Below are positions 1 to 64,000 of a stretch of 64,000 bases of DNA, in pieces. The position numbers and the translations under genes were made by a program. The DNA comes from Sternotherus odoratus (lineage: Eukaryota; Chordata; Testudines; Kinosternidae), in contig JAVMKO010000003.1 in assembly GCA_032164245.1 (NCBI GenBank), positions 28,891,390-28,955,389 of the forward strand, in the 5' to 3' direction. The first letter of the stretch is position 1, and every line of letters starts with the position of its first letter. The notes beneath the pieces are model-generated. The model was not told the origin of the DNA and made no database searches. It worked only from the letters and a program-made list of their open reading frames with translations.

Positions 1-446
1 TGTTCCCCAAAATTTTCCCAAGGAAATCTTAACTATATAATTTAGCCAGAATTCGTACCAACTTCTAGAACTTCAAAGTCGTGGTGAGTTCAAAGTTTGT
101 GTATATCCTGGGGGTACTTAGCACTTGCTCAGATTCATCCAGAAACTTCTTTGTTTTCATTCTCTAGTGGAGGAATACAAGGCATGTAGACACAACTTAG
201 TATTCTCTATGTGTTGATTCTGGGTAGTACTAGCATGGATGTAAGTGCAACATACCTAGCATCCATGTCCCATACAGGGAAAAAGAATTTATTTTTGCTG
301 TCTTAATGCTGTTATACAAAGATACGGACATGTATTTATTTTTGAATATTTTAAAAGATTATCACAGAGACAACTGTATAAATTTTCTCCTTTTTGTTAT
401 CTGAATTTAGTGAAGGAAAAATAGATTTCCATTAAAATGTAACAGT
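1..446. other. Intron 3, 3' part (1-983), otherwise featureless
   Basis: Unique-looking AT-rich sequence. The only other notable item in this intron segment is a C15 homopolymer at 769-783. No exon or RNA gene is seen. Confidence 0.6.
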
Positions 447-589
447 TTGGTCCAATGCTTAATTTGTAATGAAAGAGGTGCTAGGGCTAAAGCAATTGTT
501 TTAAATTTCATAACTGATTCAGCAAGCTCCAAGGTGCTGGGGTTATGAACTATCAAGCCCTGACACAAATTAAGCACTGATTTGGTCCA
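447..589. mobile_element. hAT-type MITE with 8-9 bp target duplication
   Basis: The direct repeat TTGGTCCA lies at 447-454 and 582-589. Between them the ends are inverted: ATGCTTAATTTGT on the left and the complement of CAGTGCTTAATTTGT on the right. Only about 127 bp lie inside and no ORF is present. An 8-bp duplication is characteristic of hAT transposition. Confidence 0.7.
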
Positions 590-879
590 GTCCAAAGCAA
601 ATATATATATAAAAAAACCCTGGATGCTGCAAGCAACCTCCGTTTTCTTTGGGAGATCCAGTTAATCAAACTAGTCACTTCCATCCATTGAGAGCCTATA
701 AGGAAAATGAGGGCATCGTAGCAACCAGAAAGCCAAAGGCCCTCCAACTATCAGTGGGCACAGAGGTCCCCCCCCCCCCCCCCGCCCCATCTTCTGTGCC
801 TTTTCTGGTGGGCCTAGGAAATGGATTCTCAAGCAGGAAGCATTTTTAGTGTGTACATGTTTTTGTTTTGTTTTTCTAA

Positions 880-61275
<60,396 letters not shown>

Positions 61276-62875
61276 ATCTCCTCGAAGAATTTCAGATGTG
61301 TCCTCTTCAAATCATAACGATGCCTGCTGATGGCAAATACAGGTAACCAGAAGCTTAAAACAACAGCAAGAAATCAAGATTTTACATGGCAACATTCTAA
61401 TGGTGCTGTAACAGTATAAGACGATGTATTATTTTATTATTTGCCCATAAAAAGAAAACCACAATGCAAAAATGTTGAAAGGGAAATAAACAGGTCAAGA
61501 TAATTTTGTGTTAAGATTCTCAGGTTAGACAAACTGAATCTGGTGCTACTTTAAAAGGACACTGTCAAGTAGTTTTAGGCACCCAAACTGACTTACCTTA
61601 AAATGTTTACATTATAAAATCAGAACATCTCCCATTTATGAGAAATAAGCACAATAAACATATTTACTTTTTCTTTTAAAATATTTACTTTTTCATATCA
61701 GTTTGACTTGATGTTCAGTGTTCTGCTAATAAAGTCAGAAGAAGAGGAAAAACTAAAACAGAAGCTTAATAAAAACTATGTTCAGAGCTGTGCTAATACA
61801 AGGCCAGTTTCCGCAAGCCATCTGTGCTTTTCGATTGTTTAGTTAGTTATGCCGGTTATATAGCCAATGAAGTAAACAAAAAACAAAAAAAACCTGTTGT
61901 ATTTCAACATCTCTTTACTAGAAGAGGAAAATTAATCAGTGTTTGACAAATTGAAGAGCATAAAATTGCTAGAAAGAAAGATAGATCATATATCTAGGAA
62001 GGTATTAAAACAATGTGTATTGCAACAAGTGTTTGACAGTGTTCCTTGAATGTTATTCCTCACTTTAGGAAACAGCACATGACTCATAAGTAGCATTTGA
62101 TATTAAAATTATAAGTTTTCTAAGAACATATGTAATTGCTTGGCTACTTTTTAGATTCATTTATTTTAAGTCAGTGTAAAGTTAGCATCCAAAGTCCAGT
62201 TTGCAAACATGCTTCTCTCCATCTCAGACGTGCTCACATGTATAGTTACTAAGGTCCTGTTTTGAAAATGTGAAAACGTCACATGCCATTTTGCATACAA
62301 AGATAGCTACTGATTCATTGTACATATTGTCAGCAGACATATGTTCCTGAGTATATTATGGCACTGATTGTTTATGAAAAGAACAATCAAAATGAAGCAT
62401 TTACCATTAATTGTTGATTGTGACTACTCCTTTCTATTTTTTTCTGACAAGGTATTTGAGTTTGTAGGTTTTCTCCATTGTTCAGCTAGTACATGCATAC
62501 TTATAGCTGAGTCGCTTTATATGACTCATGTTAAAAATAATCCTCCAGTGAACTTCACTGCTCACATAATTCATTTTTTAGCACTATTCAATATATGTCT
62601 ATGTCAATGCAGCATAGGTGTTAGCACACCAATTCTTCACCTTTTTAATAGCCATATATTATTACATTCAGTGAAAGACAACTATCATACCTCATTTTAC
62701 AGTTTTGTTTTTCATTTATAGTGCATCTTCTGAAAAAATCCCTAGTTTCCTACAATTCAGGGTGCAGTCCTGCAGTCCTAATGCAGAACTCCTACTGAAG
62801 TTATTGATTCTGAGTTAATTGTTAGGATTTAGGAATCAGGGATTTGGGGATTAATGAAATCTGCACAAATGTAAA

Positions 62876-62944
62876 CATTAGAGAGACAAAGTGGGTGAGG
62901 TAATATCTTTTACTGGACCAACTTATGTTGGTGAGAGAGAGAAG
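62876..62944 (-). mobile_element. Penelope-type terminus in PXDN 3' UTR
   Basis: GAGAGACAAAGTGGGTGAGG TAATATCTTTTACTGGACCA ACTTATGTTGGTGAGAGAGA is the complement of 41575-41635. It lies inside the inferred 3' UTR. Confidence 0.65.
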
Positions 62945-63729
62945 CAACATGTAAACTTGTAAGTCTTTATAATTATGTAAAGACTTAATTTGCATCGTAA
63001 ATCACATTTGCGTGTAATAGCTAATCTATAGCAACATTGCCATTTCCACTATAATATTTTGGCACATAATTTCCCTGGTTAGTAGCTTTAATGTTCTATA
63101 ATTTGATAAACTACATACTATGACCCTGCTTTCAAACTTTGGAATATATTACAAGCTTACTACAATGATTTGTTTGACAGTGTAGTAAGAGTAATATGTA
63201 CATGTGAGTGGTGTGTTAAGCAAAGATGTATGCTAGAGCTACATGAGGTACTACCGTTTTATCTTTTGAAGAATATTTCAATTGATTTTTATATATAAAG
63301 TTTTGACTTATATAACCTGTTTTAATATTTTTAGAAACTGTGTGGAAAGCATGTTTGAGTATCATATGGTATCTAGGGCTTCACATTCCTTCTCCTTTTT
63401 TGATACTCTAGTACTTTGTTCTGTTTTCTTGAGAGTCCAAATCACACAGTCACCCTGGAAGACATGGAATTCCCATTGATCTACAATAAGAATTCCTCAA
63501 GAGAAAGGCTTGCAGAACCAAATCAAATATCATAATTTAAGTATGTATATGGTTATGTAGACCAGTAAAAAAAAAAAAGTGCTTCCAATGGATTATTAAT
63601 TTTATCCTTTCCCCCCAAAGTTTATATTAATTAAATATCCTTAGAATTTCAGATCATAGCAGAAGAGCTTTTCCATTTATACACTATATAACAGTACCAT
63701 GTATCTCATTCCTCCACTCCCTGCCGCAA

Positions 63730-63735
63730 AATAAA
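63730..63735 (+). terminator. Candidate distal poly(A) signal AATAAA
   Basis: Canonical hexamer about 2.45 kb after the stop codon, followed by TGTTGTTCTTTGTT, a plausible U/GU-rich downstream element. Proximal hexamers at 61485-61768 could give a shorter mRNA. Confidence 0.5.
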
Positions 63736-63755
63736 GTGAATATCTGTTGTTCTTT

Positions 63756-64000
63756 GTTCAGCATTTACTCATACAGTATATAAAAATATTCTGGAATAAC
63801 TCTTGAAATGTTTATACCACTGTCATCTAGAGTTATTTTCCATAAACATAAAACAAAGAAAAAGCAGGTGCTCACCAACAATTTCAGATGTAATAAGCAA
63901 TCAAGGATTTTATAAGTTTACTTTTATTACAGTGTCTGCAGATTCAGCACCCATATTGACATTTCTGAAACAGTGGCCAGTGGCTGGATGATCATTTCCT
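63756..64000. other. Sequence after the inferred PXDN 3' end
   Basis: AT-rich, no recognised feature. It may be still UTR if the poly(A) site lies further on. Confidence 0.4.

Larger units (their letters stand above)
61276..63755 (+). other. PXDN: PXDN 3' UTR (extent inferred)
   Basis: AT-rich, without coding signal. AATAAA hexamers occur at 61485, 61653, 61728, 61768 and 63730. The last is followed within about 20-35 bp by a T/G-rich stretch and gives a UTR of about 2.45 kb, close to the long human PXDN UTR. TGTACATA near 62318 fits a Pumilio-type element. A Penelope-type terminal fragment lies at 62876-62944. The 3' end is inferred, not observed. Confidence 0.6.

Overview
The window is one long stretch of a vertebrate nuclear gene. 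The + strand carries 20 coding exons of peroxidasin (PXDN), from the third leucine-rich repeat to the stop codon at 61275, followed by a 3' UTR with a plausible final poly(A) signal at 63730. I compared the encoded protein with human PXDN from memory. If the exon layout is as in human PXDN, these are exons 4 to 23, and exons 1-3 (signal peptide, LRRNT, first LRRs) lie upstream of the window. No other protein-coding host gene is visible on either strand. The repeats (CR1 LINEs, Penelope-like elements with GIY-YIG endonuclease, a DIRS-like element, MIR-type SINEs, hAT and pogo-type MITEs) suggest a sauropsid, most likely a turtle. That is an inference from the repeat families, not a species identification.

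Layout. 1-9437: LRR exons 4-6 and the LRRCT exon 7. 12222-25170: four Ig domains on exons 8-14. 30187-31039: the linker and start of the peroxidase region (exons 15-16). 34193-35696: the 1504-bp catalytic exon 17. 36109-52879: exons 18-20, which end the peroxidase region and include a conserved RGRR convertase site. 57065-61275: a short coiled-coil linker and the C-terminal VWC domain (exons 21-23). All exon junctions have AG/GT borders and the reading phase is kept throughout, so the gene looks intact and functional.

The introns are full of mobile elements. Intron 4 holds a terminal-inverted-repeat element whose interior is a roughly 1.1 kb GC-rich minisatellite that switches strand in the middle and forms a giant imperfect palindrome. 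Intron 12 holds a Penelope-like retroelement with inverted terminal segments and a hammerhead-ribozyme-like core. Intron 18 (15.4 kb) is a stack of insertions: a 607-bp Helitron; a decayed DIRS-like element containing an RTE LINE, a pogo-type MITE and other MITEs; a 1.8-kb Helitron filled with strand-switching minisatellites; and a Ty3/Gypsy remnant split by a CR1 that is itself split by a younger CR1, with short target-site repeats visible at both levels.

Peroxidasin is a secreted, trimeric haem peroxidase that makes hypobromous acid to form sulfilimine cross-links in collagen IV of basement membranes. The LRR and Ig domains handle matrix binding, the peroxidase domain does the chemistry and the VWC domain closes the chain. 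The mobile elements are not expected to contribute to this role except through intron length and RNA structure.
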